A stretch of DNA of 64,000 nt from NCBI GenBank assembly GCA_022747635.1, contig JAKTNV010000005.1, positions 47,303,013 through 47,367,012 on the forward strand. The letters run 5' to 3'. Source of the stretch: Hetaerina americana. Its lineage: Eukaryota > Arthropoda > Insecta > Odonata > Calopterygidae. The translations under genes and the position numbers were made by a program. Below the pieces are notes generated by a model. The model was not told the origin of the DNA, made no database searches, and was given only the letters and a program-made list of their open reading frames with translations. This document shows, one piece after another, positions 1 through 10,302 of the stretch. How positions within the stretch are numbered: position 1 is the stretch's first letter; every line of letters begins with the position of its first letter.

Positions 1-517
1 GTTTATGATAACTTATTTTTCATGGAGTCACAATTTTAGTTTCAAAACAATCTTTTTCATGAATTTTATTTTCATGTACTGGGTAACATTTTTCATTTTG
101 CTTTCATCAAATAAAAAAATTAACTAGTTTTGGACTTCGAATGATGCTAACTAACATGAATTTACGGCGTTGTACAGTGATTATATCATGCAGCTCAAAG
201 TTATAAAAAAAAGGAGTTATAATAAAATAGTTGTAGAGACATCCAAATGAGTTTTTGGTATTTAATAATAGTTATTAAATTAACAAACAAAATTATGCTA
301 CAAAAAACACTCCTTTAAATCCTTAATATAAGATTAGTTAAGGTACTAAGCATTAAGTAGTTACCAGTGGGTAATTCGATTAAAACTTCGCCATTCTTCT
401 ACGTGGATGCATGACGGCGTGGTGCGAAGTTCAGGGCAGTCAGACAAATAGTTCGTTTCGTAACATACGCACATATACTTGCATAGCTTACCCTGATCAA
501 TCAAACAGTCGCAAAGG
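1..517. other. AT-rich non-coding DNA
   Basis: No coding frame, RNA gene or recognisable repeat was seen. The stretch is AT-rich with short homopolymer runs and no conserved protein similarity in any frame. Confidence 0.6.
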
Positions 518-1420
518 TTGACCCTTTACGCGAGATCTCTCCCAAGGAGCTCGGCGTTACGACAGAGATACAGCGCCACACCAGGTTTCCCTCAGCTCTA
601 CCCCTCGCAATCCCACCACCCAAAGGCATCTTACCTCGTGCTGTTGCTGACGTTTATCCAATGCACAAACAGAGCAAGGAAAATCAGTCTTCACCCGGTT
701 CCTCCCCTTCCAGATGCCCGAATCGGGAAAATCCAAACACTCCCCCTTCACCCCTTCCTCGCGCCCACCCATCCATCCATCTCGACTTTCCACGCTGGCA
801 CGCGCATTATTCCCTTCCAACTCCCTCTCCCTTCCCTCTCACCTCCTCGCCCTAGCCTTTTAGCCTCTTATCTCCCACATCCCTTCCGTTTGCAATCCCT
901 CGGAAAACCCTTGCCATTCCTCATAGCTACTCACATCCCCCTCTCTCCGTCTCTCGCGGCCACCATTTCTTCTCGTTCCCTCGCCCTCCTTTTACCCTTC
1001 ACCCTCCTCGACGGTCCTTCTCCCTTTTAAGTCCGCCCGCAACTCGGCATGGCCGGAGGCACGCTTGTTTGTTCGTTTCCTTCCGAAAACAGAAGGAACG
1101 CACACGCTCACATGCGAGTTCGCACTCGCGCGCGCACACGCATATCCACACGCGTTCTTTCGCTCATGAGATCAGGCGAGTCTTCGCGCCGTGTCCATAC
1201 TCCCAGCAGGAATTATTCTGCTGCCCCAAACCGCGTTACACCTGACTGGCTGTGTCCCTCCACGGTTCGGTTACTATTGCCCCTTGTCCCCCCAATTGGC
1301 TATCTCTATATTATTCGCTTCATAACTCAGCGCTACCCAAATGATCGTAGCATCTTTCTCTCTCTTCCTCGCTTAGAATTTTTACTCAGAGGCGAGGCTC
1401 GTAAACTCATCCAGAGCACT
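518..1420. other. Pyrimidine-biased GC-richer island with a CpG/CA-rich right part
   Basis: The plus strand is dominated by C and T (runs of the CCCTTCC and CTCTCC type) from about 590 to 1030. It is followed by a CG/CA-rich stretch at about 1090-1160 (alternating CACACG and CGCGCG). Open frames of up to 170 codons cross it, but their composition (Ser/Pro/Leu on one strand, Arg/Gly/Glu on the other) is what biased nucleotide content alone produces. No domain is visible, so I do not call a gene. It could be an unrecognised 5' exon or promoter region. Confidence 0.45.
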
Positions 1421-2399
1421 TAGGGACTAATCTGGCACGCCATTCGCGGGACTTACTGAAATGGATAGTTAAATTGTTGAAGGAGAGAAGTTGATTCATT
1501 CTAAGACAGAAATGTTGCTTAAAAAACAGCAATATGACAGCTTAAATATTTTGAAAAATTGAGAATTATTAAAGGAAAATGTTTTGCATTAGCGATACTG
1601 CATAATGGATTAAAATAAAATTAACTATCAAAAATTATAAAATTAACGGTAGTTTGAAAGAAAAACCAGCACAAATAAGAAAAAGGTAGGCTATTTTAAA
1701 AGGCATTGTTTCCGCCTAATACCTTTTGAATGAACTTAATCCGAATGGAGTGGATTTGGCAGCTGAGACGTGCTAGGGCGTGGCTATGTTACAACTCCTC
1801 ATTTCCTCCTTCTCATTCTCCCGTTTGCTCTGTCAACCCTTCAACCTTTTGTGAGCGAAACTAATTTCATGCATGGCAGCTGATTGCTGCCACGATGATT
1901 TAAACCACGAATAATATCATGAAAATCCACCACTGTTGAGAAATTTACTGACCGGCAGTGGAAAAAAAATTGGTCCCCCAGTCATAATGTGTCCAAAAAT
2001 TAGAGAATCCTCATTACATGTGCCACTTTTTTATTTTGCAGACAATTTGGTAAATATTAGAGTACCTATATCACGGAAAGTAGAAACATCAAATATTTAC
2101 ATCCACTCAGTTTTGACGGGGTTTGAACTGGGGACATGGGACGACGGTGCGGGTATACGTAATTGGAGTAATCTCTTAATCGTCCCACGAGAGGACAGGG
2201 AAATAAACATTTTTTTACTCGCTTTCAAATGGTCGACAAAACCCATTCGTCCGGAAACAATGTAGATGAGTCTGAAACAAGGTTTGGTTTCGCGCTTTTC
2301 GGCTCGAATTATAGCCCACTCGAAACTCGGGGGCAAATGGAAAATTCTCCCTCACCCGTTTCCATGCTAATTCTTTCCCCGAGTTGAATAGGCTAGGGA
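1421..2399. other. Non-coding DNA
   Basis: Mostly AT-rich. A 109-codon open frame at 1936-2265 resembles no family that I know and is not called as a gene. Nothing else was seen. Confidence 0.5.
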
Positions 2400-3420
2400 G
2401 ATGAACGGAGTGAGAGGAAGAATGAGGGCGTGGGGGGGGAAGAGGTAAGTTAGGAGGAAACGGGGATTGTTGGGGGGGGGGGAGGGGTTAGGTGGCCGAC
2501 CGAGGACGATTTCTTTTTCCCAGGCCCCGTAGCCTCTATGCTGCTTAGTCCACGTCCGTGAGAGAGAAAAGAGAGGAAGGAGGCGGAGGGAGGGAGTCCC
2601 TTTTGCAAACCGCATCGCTTCACCTCTTATGGCGACACCACCGCCGCCCGCCTCCCCTTTACGCCCCCTCTCCCACTGCCTCCCGAACCCATTTCCCTTT
2701 TGGCGTTCGCATTTTCCTGCGGGAGTCGGCACGGGAGTTCACCCTTTCTCTCCCTCACACTCCTCTCCCTGGCCCACCCCCTCTCGCATCTCTTCCTTCC
2801 CACCGTCTCTCTCCTCCTCACAGAAGAACGGCACATCCTCTTGCAAATGGACCTAAAATTGCCCACTCTTCCTCGAGATCACTCGTAAAACAAATTATCG
2901 TCAAAAAGCCCGTGAGAGTGTACCTACTTTCTCTCTCTCACTCGCTCTCTTTCTCGTTCTCTATACCCATCCCGACCCATGCTTTCTCTCCTCGCAAGCC
3001 GCAATCCCATTTTTCACTCCCTCAATCTCTCCCTATGTTCTCTCTTTCTCTCCTCCACACCCTCTCTGTTTTTCCCATGAAGCGTGTCTCAGCTGCCCCA
3101 CCTTTTTTCCTCCTCTCAACCCAACAGAAAAACCGCGCGGATCTTCTTAAAAGGGAACACTTGTAAATATTCCACCGAGCCAATCCTTCGCATGCAACTC
3201 ATCTCACGCTTCAAAGGAGCCCTCCTTTACCTCCCAAGTCGCCGTCTTCCATTCCCTCGCTTGCTTCCGTCCTTCCCCGTAGCTCTTTCCTTTCCGCCGC
3301 ATCACAGTCTCTCCTCCATCGCCTTTCCTGTTTTCATTCTCTTTCACCCTTCCGCTTTCCTTCCTCGGAATTCCATCTAGCTATCGATTCCCTCCGTTTT
3401 CTCCGCACTATAAATCCTAT
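2400..3420. other. Island switching from purine-rich to pyrimidine-rich
   Basis: On the plus strand bases 2400-2610 are almost all purine (G and A). From about 2625 to 3400 the same strand becomes C/T-rich. Long open frames exist on both strands but look like products of the skew (Ser/Pro/Leu/Phe versus Arg/Gly/Glu). No domain or conserved motif was found. Confidence 0.5.
2472..2487 (+). other. G-run, potential G-quadruplex
   Basis: An uninterrupted run of eleven G, one A and four G satisfies the simple four-run G-quadruplex pattern. It lies in the purine-rich half of the 2400-3420 island. Confidence 0.5.
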
Positions 3421-6400
3421 AGTCTTCAATTTTCCCTAAGGTGAAGGGCTCCTTCCTCCCCGTGTGCGCGTGCATCACATGCGAACCACCGCCCTGTAGA
3501 AACTTTAACTTCTTGTTAAGCGATTTTTATTGCTGTGGCTAAATAGCGAGTGGAATTTCGTAATTCCTATCGGCAATTTCCAAATGCATACTCATTTCTC
3601 TCTGTAAGTCGGGAATGTGTCAAAAGATGTGGTCACTTAGGTGAACGCAGGAGGACACTCGTTGGAAACAGAGTGATGAGAAGAGAAAGAATTACTACTG
3701 AGAGTTCACCAATATTATCCTTCCTTTGAGAAGAATAAGCGATAGGGTTGTTCGAATATTTCCCTTTATCGGGGTAAAATTTCATTTATGTATGTAATTG
3801 AGGAATCAAATATGTTATAAAAGTAGAAAAACAATGCGAAACAATGTGAGCTGAAAATACGGACAAAATCAATAGGGACATCGATGTTATTCAGGTTGCT
3901 TTTGAGCTCATTCATATTCATTGAAAAAGTCGTATTCAATAAAACTTAAAAATGAGAAAAGGAGTATATTGTCTTTTTATTTATTTGGACGATTTATCAT
4001 CACGCAGGCACTGTTAAAACATTTTGCTAAAGAATAATAGGTCGGAAACTAGTTGAAAAATGAGCTAACTGAAACGCAAACTATATTTATATACGATAAA
4101 TTTAAGTTATTTAAGCTTTAAAAGGTACGCTATTCGTAACGTTCGAGTTACAATTAGTAGCAGTAATGTAACCAGAGGAATAAATGTATATAAACTTTTC
4201 TTTCAACAACGCATTATCCCAAATACCACTTTGAATGTGATCATTCCCTATCTTTATTTTTGCAGAAAATATTTAACCTGTTAATCATGACAACTATTTG
4301 ATCTCAAAATCAGTCCAACATAATAAAATATTAGGTATGTTATGATATTTTGAAATTTTTAAGACAAAAGTACATCTTGTCTTTTAAATAGGTGATTTAT
4401 TTTATTTATACGTATTTTATGACTTTTCCCAGAGATTGTATTTCTCAATATTTTTATGGCAACACTGCGTTCCATTACATTTATATAACTAGTTATTTTG
4501 CATTTTATTCAAAAGAAATAGAGTGCAAAAGTAAAAACCAGCCTTAAAATCGCTACCTTAGGTTCTTATCATATTCACTTAATACCATTTTATGATATCA
4601 TATAATCTTCACTATATAATCTTAGTAAGCTCATATGTTTGCCGAGTCTCTGGAGAGGGGTCTATTTTTGCTTGCAAAACTTGTTTACTTGCTTGCTTTT
4701 GCGTAAGTGTTACTTTTAACGTGAACCATTTAATACTTTATATTTCTATTTCGGTATGGTTGGCATGATAACTGTTTGGAGATCATATATTTGGAAGAAA
4801 GGAATTAAGTAAAATCAAATCAGCCCATTGATTTAATCAGTGAATTAGTAATTATTTTTCCATTTAAATACCAATGCAAAACCCAATTTACTAGCTTTTC
4901 GCAAAATTAACTTTCAACTGTCAGCCCCCGTTGGGAATGTGTCAATAAACTTGCCAAGGAAGAGAAACGATTATTAACTTGAATGAATCAAACGTTTTCA
5001 TTTTTGGGTCGGAGATCTATGAATCAAAACTACACATTCTTTTTATTAATTTTTGTTAAGGTACACCGAAATTAAAAGTCAAAATAATCATTAAATAGTG
5101 GTTAATGTTGTACATTGGTGATGAAATGAAGCTTCTTTTTCTATAACTAATAATGCGTATTCTTCCCGAAGATAAAAACTCTAAAAATCAATTTGTACCG
5201 ATACTGAGCGAAAAATAATCGACTATATGAACTAAATATTCCTGGGAAAGGAATGAGGTTAGTGAAGTTTAGATAACTCGCAAAATGTAAAATGAATTCT
5301 CCTTGTTAAAGTGGCTTTAAGGTTAATTGCAGCATGTTGAGTTAAGCATAATAAATTAGACAGTAAAAATATTTTAGACTAAATGAATTCCATTGATTTT
5401 TTACCAGGGCACCCGAAATTAGTATTGCATCTTAACTGCATCTACACAATATATTACATAGGGAAGTAGAGTTTAAGATTGAAATCATTTCCTAACAGCA
5501 TCACTATCAATTCTGTGAAAATTGTAAAAAGCGTCAAAGAATACTCGAAATTTAATAGGTACTATATATTTAAGAAGGCGAAAAAATTTGAGAACATATT
5601 TTGGTATCCATAAGGAGTGAATTGAATGAGTATTTGACGTAATCTGACTGAAATATTTGAATATTCAGGCATGATTGTGGCTCAAGTCGTGACTTAATAA
5701 TTTTTTAATCAAATATGAATATCTAAACTTTAAGATCATAAAATATGCTTTTTGTTTATCAAAGCACTATGGATTCCACGTCGCGGTAGTGAAAATCTGA
5801 GAACTTGCGCAAAAAAACATGCTAGTAATCATTGTTTCAAGGCACTATGATTCCACATGTACTTCAGCCAATTGCATGATTATGCGACATTTGATCACAA
5901 ATAGCTTTTGAAACTTTAAAAAGAAAAGTTTCTACAGCTACGAAATTAGTTCGATATCCCACAGGCAGAAGTTACTGCATCTGGTTGATCATCTTGATTG
6001 TAACATGTCACTTGTTTCGTGTTGCTTTAAAGTTTTGCGATATGTCATACTACGGGGCAAACTAACGGATAGGAATCCAAAGTTAGGGAGATCCCATTAC
6101 GCTGCGATTCTCCTCCTCTTAAGTTTGGTCGCTCGTGTAGTATGAGTTATTACCACTGTAACAAATGAGAGGAGTCTGAATCAAAAGAGAAGATATGGCA
6201 AACACAGTAAAACTGTTTGCTGGATTTGTGGTTGAATCCTGTCCATCAGTTATTCTATGGCGAGAAATTAGGTAGTCGAATAACCAGTGCGAGAAAAATT
6301 AAAATAGTCGAACCTTTTCCCCTCAGTACAGCTTAACATGTTTGCACGGGAGAATATTTAATTTCTTCAAAGCCATTTCGGTAAGCTGAGTGAAATTCAC

Positions 6401-6499
6401 CCGAACGTGCGTATGAAAAATTCGCACTCGGGACTATTTCGATCCGTATAATTTTTTTACCGCTTCGCCAGGTGGATAAAAATAATCTCCACGCGATTC
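3421..6499. other. AT-rich non-coding DNA
   Basis: About 3 kb of AT-rich sequence with no open frame of note and no recognised repeat or RNA gene. Confidence 0.6.
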
Positions 6500-7030
6500 T
6501 TTCTATCCTTCTCTGTTCACAAGGCCCGGCGCTAGGCTCACATCTTTTGTATCTTGTTCGAACCCACTCCCTCTCTCTCTCGCTCCCTATCCATTTTTGC
6601 TACGCTCTGCCATCTCCTCCTCCAGCCCACGTCATCCGCTCTTCTACCTCTCCCCCCTTCCCAACCCTCCCGCCCTCTGCTCTTTCCCTTCCACCCGATT
6701 CCCTCCCTCCTTTACTACTCTCACATCCTCCGGCGGCTCCCCACTCCCCATCCCATCCCCAGCTTTCCCTAATAACGATTCTCCTTCCTCCCTCCTCCAT
6801 ATTCCTTCCAGGCCTATATCAATTTTCCGCAGTGCCCGTTCCAATTCCCTGCAGCGCCTTGCTACGCGCTCTTTCACTCCCTTACTCTCTGCCACTCCCC
6901 TCACCTCTCCATCCCCCTTCAGACTTCTCCCCTGCCAACCTCCTGAATTCCACGTCTCTCTCCTTCTCTTTCTTTCTTCCTCCGTTGCCACCTCTACATT
7001 CACTCCTTCCTTGGTTTAGTTCCTCTAATT
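6500..7030. other. Pyrimidine-biased island
   Basis: The plus strand is strongly C/T-rich (CTCCC and CTTCC tracts). Several overlapping open frames of 66-201 codons are compositional by-products, with no domain. No gene is called. Confidence 0.5.
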
Positions 7031-7327
7031 CTATTCTATTTCATGTCCATTTCTTCCATTCACGTTTGCTGGTATAAAATAATTCCTTTTGCATTTTCTG
7101 TGTCTATTCTCTTTCTAGCGTCTTTTCCGATGTAGTTATTCCGTTCTTCCCGACCGCAGTATTTGAGGTGAAAATGGTTAAACTGGAAATTTTTTATCCA
7201 AAAGGAAAAAAAGCTAGCTCTAGTGCGCGCGTTTCTCCTATGCGATCGGTTAATCGCCGTCCTCATAAACTTGAAATAAGACCAAATAATTTAATCATTG
7301 CATTTTATTAGAATAGTTATATAATTA

Positions 7328-7365
7328 TAAATAAATAAATAAATAAATATATATATATATATAAA
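7328..7365. repeat. (ATAA)n/(TA)n microsatellite
   Basis: About five ATAA/AAAT units run directly into a (TA)n tract and end in ataaata. Confidence 0.8.
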
Positions 7366-8687
7366 TATAATCTGAAAAAATGCAATGATTACATTTTTTA
7401 GTCCTAATTTTATATTTCTTGGCTATTATTTTCCAAATTCATATTTTTCTACCAATATTCCATAAAATGCCTAAAAATGCTTCACAAAAACATATTTAGA
7501 GTGCCTATGTTTCCTTTTTGAAATTTAACAAACGCTCTACTAAATTTTTGTCCTAAGCTCCTAAATTAATAATTAATTGTGAAATATTTTATTTTAATTA
7601 TTTATTCTTTCGTTCCGTTTCTTATCTCGCCATTTAATGTGTAAGTACTTGGGATACCACATTCCGCCTCCCATTCAGGGTCGATATCTATGGAATATCA
7701 AGCTATTTCACCTTGAAATTTATTCAATGCACATTATCCCGGTTCAGGCTTTAAAGTAAATTTCCTACATCCCATTTGGTAGAATATAAGAATACGATAT
7801 CACCTTTTTTATTTGCTAGATATGAACTCGTGATTTTTTTGCTTCCTATATGGTCTTTAACCTCCTAATTTATAGTCCTAACTCTGTAATTAATGCATGT
7901 TTTCTGATACTTTTTACCACAGTATATAATTCACCCCTTTTTTCCCCCTTAGATTAACATTAAATGCCTTTAATTTTTTCTCCAAAGCCCAATGCTCAGG
8001 TTCTTTCATTGACAAGTCTATTCTACCTTGCTAATTATCTTCTGTAATCCATGGCTTTCTGATTCTTTTTGTATTAACCTTTCCTTTAGCTTTTGTTTTC
8101 ACTTTTTATGGTACTCCCATCCATCATCTACCGGTTCAAATCCGGAATTAAAATTTTATCTTTTGTTTGCTTGTAGGATATACATATATTTTTGTTCATT
8201 TCAAAGCTTCTACAGTCCTTGTTTCCATCAAATTTAACTTTTTTCTTTAATATTAGGCACAATTACGTAATAACCGTTGGATTTTAATTAAAATTTTCAT
8301 ATTTTTTGGTAAAATATCCGAATAGATCATGATGTTCCTAAATATCTAGCACTGATAACAAACACATTGATATCTCCCTATAACATCCAAAATTTACCTT
8401 GTTTACATATATACGTGAAGTAATTTTAACTCTGGGCTATTAATTAAAAAATAATATATCTAGTAAAGCACTTACGTTATATTATAGTAGCCATTCCCGG
8501 TCCCTAAGCCGTGCTAACCTCCTTCGTTTTCAACTTCTCAAGTCTTGTATAGAAATACAAATTGAAACAAATAAAATATATAATATGAATTATACTTCGC
8601 TAAAATCAAAAAATTCAAGTCAAGATATTTTTTTATCAACCATTAAGGATCGAACATGGTTGCATTTTCGTGTATATATATATATAC

Positions 8688-8690
<3 letters not shown>
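7366..8690. other. AT-rich non-coding DNA
   Basis: No gene or recognisable repeat was seen. Short open frames at 8028-8237 and 8585-8872 are low-complexity, and the latter runs into (TA)n. Confidence 0.55.
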
Positions 8691-8691
<1 letters not shown>

Positions 8692-8729
<38 letters not shown>

Positions 8730-8781
8730 CATTTATTTATTTTAAAATATATAGTATACATACGTTAAATGCGAGTGGGTG

Positions 8782-8847
<66 letters not shown>
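8692..8847. repeat. Two (TA)n microsatellites
   Basis: Uninterrupted TA repeats occupy about 8692-8727 and 8787-8847. The second abuts the tail of the 181-bp tRNA-headed repeat, so it serves as that repeat's 3' tail or insertion site. Confidence 0.85.
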
Positions 8848-8848
<1 letters not shown>

Positions 8849-9028
8849 TCATATATACAGAAACAGATATAAGGAAAAGGGATAGGAACACATATAAAGG
8901 ACGAACACAATAAAGGTGGGGAAGGCGGAATCGAACGGATCACAAGAGTAAAAATATTTCCTTGACCGGGACTCGAACCACGGATCTTTCCACTTGCCGG
9001 GCGGATGCTCTTAACCACTTGAGCTATG
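8848..9028 (-). repeat. 181-bp tRNA-headed repeat (SINE-like), left copy
   Basis: Read on the minus strand, the unit starts CATAGCTC, carries a Pol III A box (TAGCTCAAGTGG) and a perfect B box (GGTTCGAGTCC, 8979-8969), and runs through about 110 bp of unique body into a (TA)n tail. The head keeps a tRNA D-arm (GCTC/GAGC) and a 5-bp anticodon stem with loop CCGGCAA (anticodon-like GGC). The acceptor stem is missing and the T-stem is imperfect, so it is tRNA-derived rather than a working tRNA. By eye it is identical over its whole length to the copy at 17283-17463. It begins exactly where the Tx1-like LINE ends. It may be a SINE or multicopy target into which the LINE inserted, or a terminal module of the LINE itself. 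Confidence 0.75.
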
Positions 9029-9306
9029 GTTCAATTTATTTTTATTCGGTCTAGTATGTTACACTGCTAGTGTTTACATTGTACACATTGTCAGCTTACA
9101 GATTATGGTTACAGAATATTTTTTTTTCTTATTATGGTTACACACATAGACATAAATTCATATACATGGCATAAAACAATTGTGACCATGAACAATACTG
9201 TGGAAGGAAATAATAAAGGCAGAGTTCACAAAATATAGAAGGAATTATTTGGATTAGCGACGGAACATTAGATTTGGTTGGAATTATTGATAGCTTTGAA
9301 GCACAG

Positions 9307-10302
9307 TTATTCAGAAAAACAACTTTTTAACCACGGACGAAGTGTGTCCGGTACCGGGGGCAGCCACATCCGTTCCACCAATGCTTGCATGCCTTTAGCG
9401 GAATGTTTATTCGCGGTTCTCATCTGTGTGAATTCCACGATTAGGGTGGTCATTATGAAGGATTTGAAGCTCGGAAAGAGCCGAAAGTTCAAGGTGATCA
9501 GATTCATGTCGGTAATGGCACCACCACCGAACACGTCCCAGGTTTTATAGATCTTTTTTAGAGCTTCCCATTCTCTGATTTTATCGTTGCATCCAAGGAT
9601 GAGATGTGCGACGTTGTCTATTCGACCGCATGACGGACAAAGGGGCGAATCGGCTAGCCGAAGATGGTGCCTCACTTCCCTCGTCATGACTGTGTTCGCG
9701 ATTAGGTTAAACATTCCCCTACGTGCCTCATCGTTCGCCCTGCTGGTCGCCCAGTTTTTCCAAGAAATCGTTCTTTTTGATGTATTTTGTTGCTGCTCGG
9801 TAAGCGCTCTGACATACAGGGTCTTCACCCGAATTGCTTCTCCATCTTGCAGGAGAGAAGCGACTTTTTTCGTTTCATCAAATGCCCTCCGGTGGCATAC
9901 GTCGCGCGCGAGTTCCTGCCACGCGTCCTTGAGGAGTGCCTTGCGCCACGCGTCGTCACCGCCGAGGATGCGCAGGCTAAGCTTCGCGTAGACCACCTTC
10001 GCCTTTAGAGCTGTATCGGTTAAATTGAGACCACCCTGCTCAAACGGGCCATAGAGCTGGTTTCGGGACACTTTCTTTACGTAGCCATTCCAGATCATTT
10101 GGTTGGACACTCTAATAAAGTATGCGTTGTATTTAGTGGGTAAGGGCCATAGATGGGCCACATACCATATCCTTGGGAAGACAATCTGGTTGAGGAGGCG
10201 GACGCGGGTCACGATCGGGAGGGAAGGGAGTGAAAGCTTTCCAACACTCCATTTTACATGATGGTCAATAATTCCCCAGTTTCGCTCAATCGTGGGAGCC
10301 AA
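9307..10302 (-). CDS. ORF2 C-terminal part (frameshifted from upstream RT domain)
   Basis: This open frame continues the ORF2 protein after a frameshift in a G-rich stretch (about 10286-10302), where it overlaps the upstream frame by 17 bp. It starts in the linker after the RT palm (ELAPTIERNWGIIDHH), carries the thumb/linker typical of Tx1 ORF2, and near its residues 222-240 has a zinc-knuckle-like C-x2-C...H-x4-C (CPSCGR, AHLILGC). It ends PDTLRPWLKSCFSE. In a complete element the two frames would form one protein of about 1,090 residues. The remainder reads through without stops, so the break looks recent. No function as a separate protein is expected. Confidence 0.85.
   Translation of the reverse strand: MAPTIERNWGIIDHHVKWSVGKLSLPSLPIVTRVRLLNQIVFPRIWYVAHLWPLPTKYNAYFIRVSNQMIWNGYVKKVSRNQLYGPFEQGGLNLTDTALKAKVVYAKLSLRILGGDDAWRKALLKDAWQELARDVCHRRAFDETKKVASLLQDGEAIRVKTLYVRALTEQQQNTSKRTISWKNWATSRANDEARRGMFNLIANTVMTREVRHHLRLADSPLCPSCGRIDNVAHLILGCNDKIREWEALKKIYKTWDVFGGGAITDMNLITLNFRLFPSFKSFIMTTLIVEFTQMRTANKHSAKGMQALVERMWLPPVPDTLRPWLKSCFSE

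Noticed and set aside
518..1030. 170-codon open frame on the plus strand
   Set aside because: Ser/Pro/Leu-rich with an equally open frame on the other strand; explained by the C/T bias of the island, with no domain.
8961..9028. Functional tRNA-Ala (GGC) gene
   Set aside because: No acceptor stem, a bulged T-stem and C at position 33; the copy at 17283 has the same defects, so it is a tRNA-derived repeat head.
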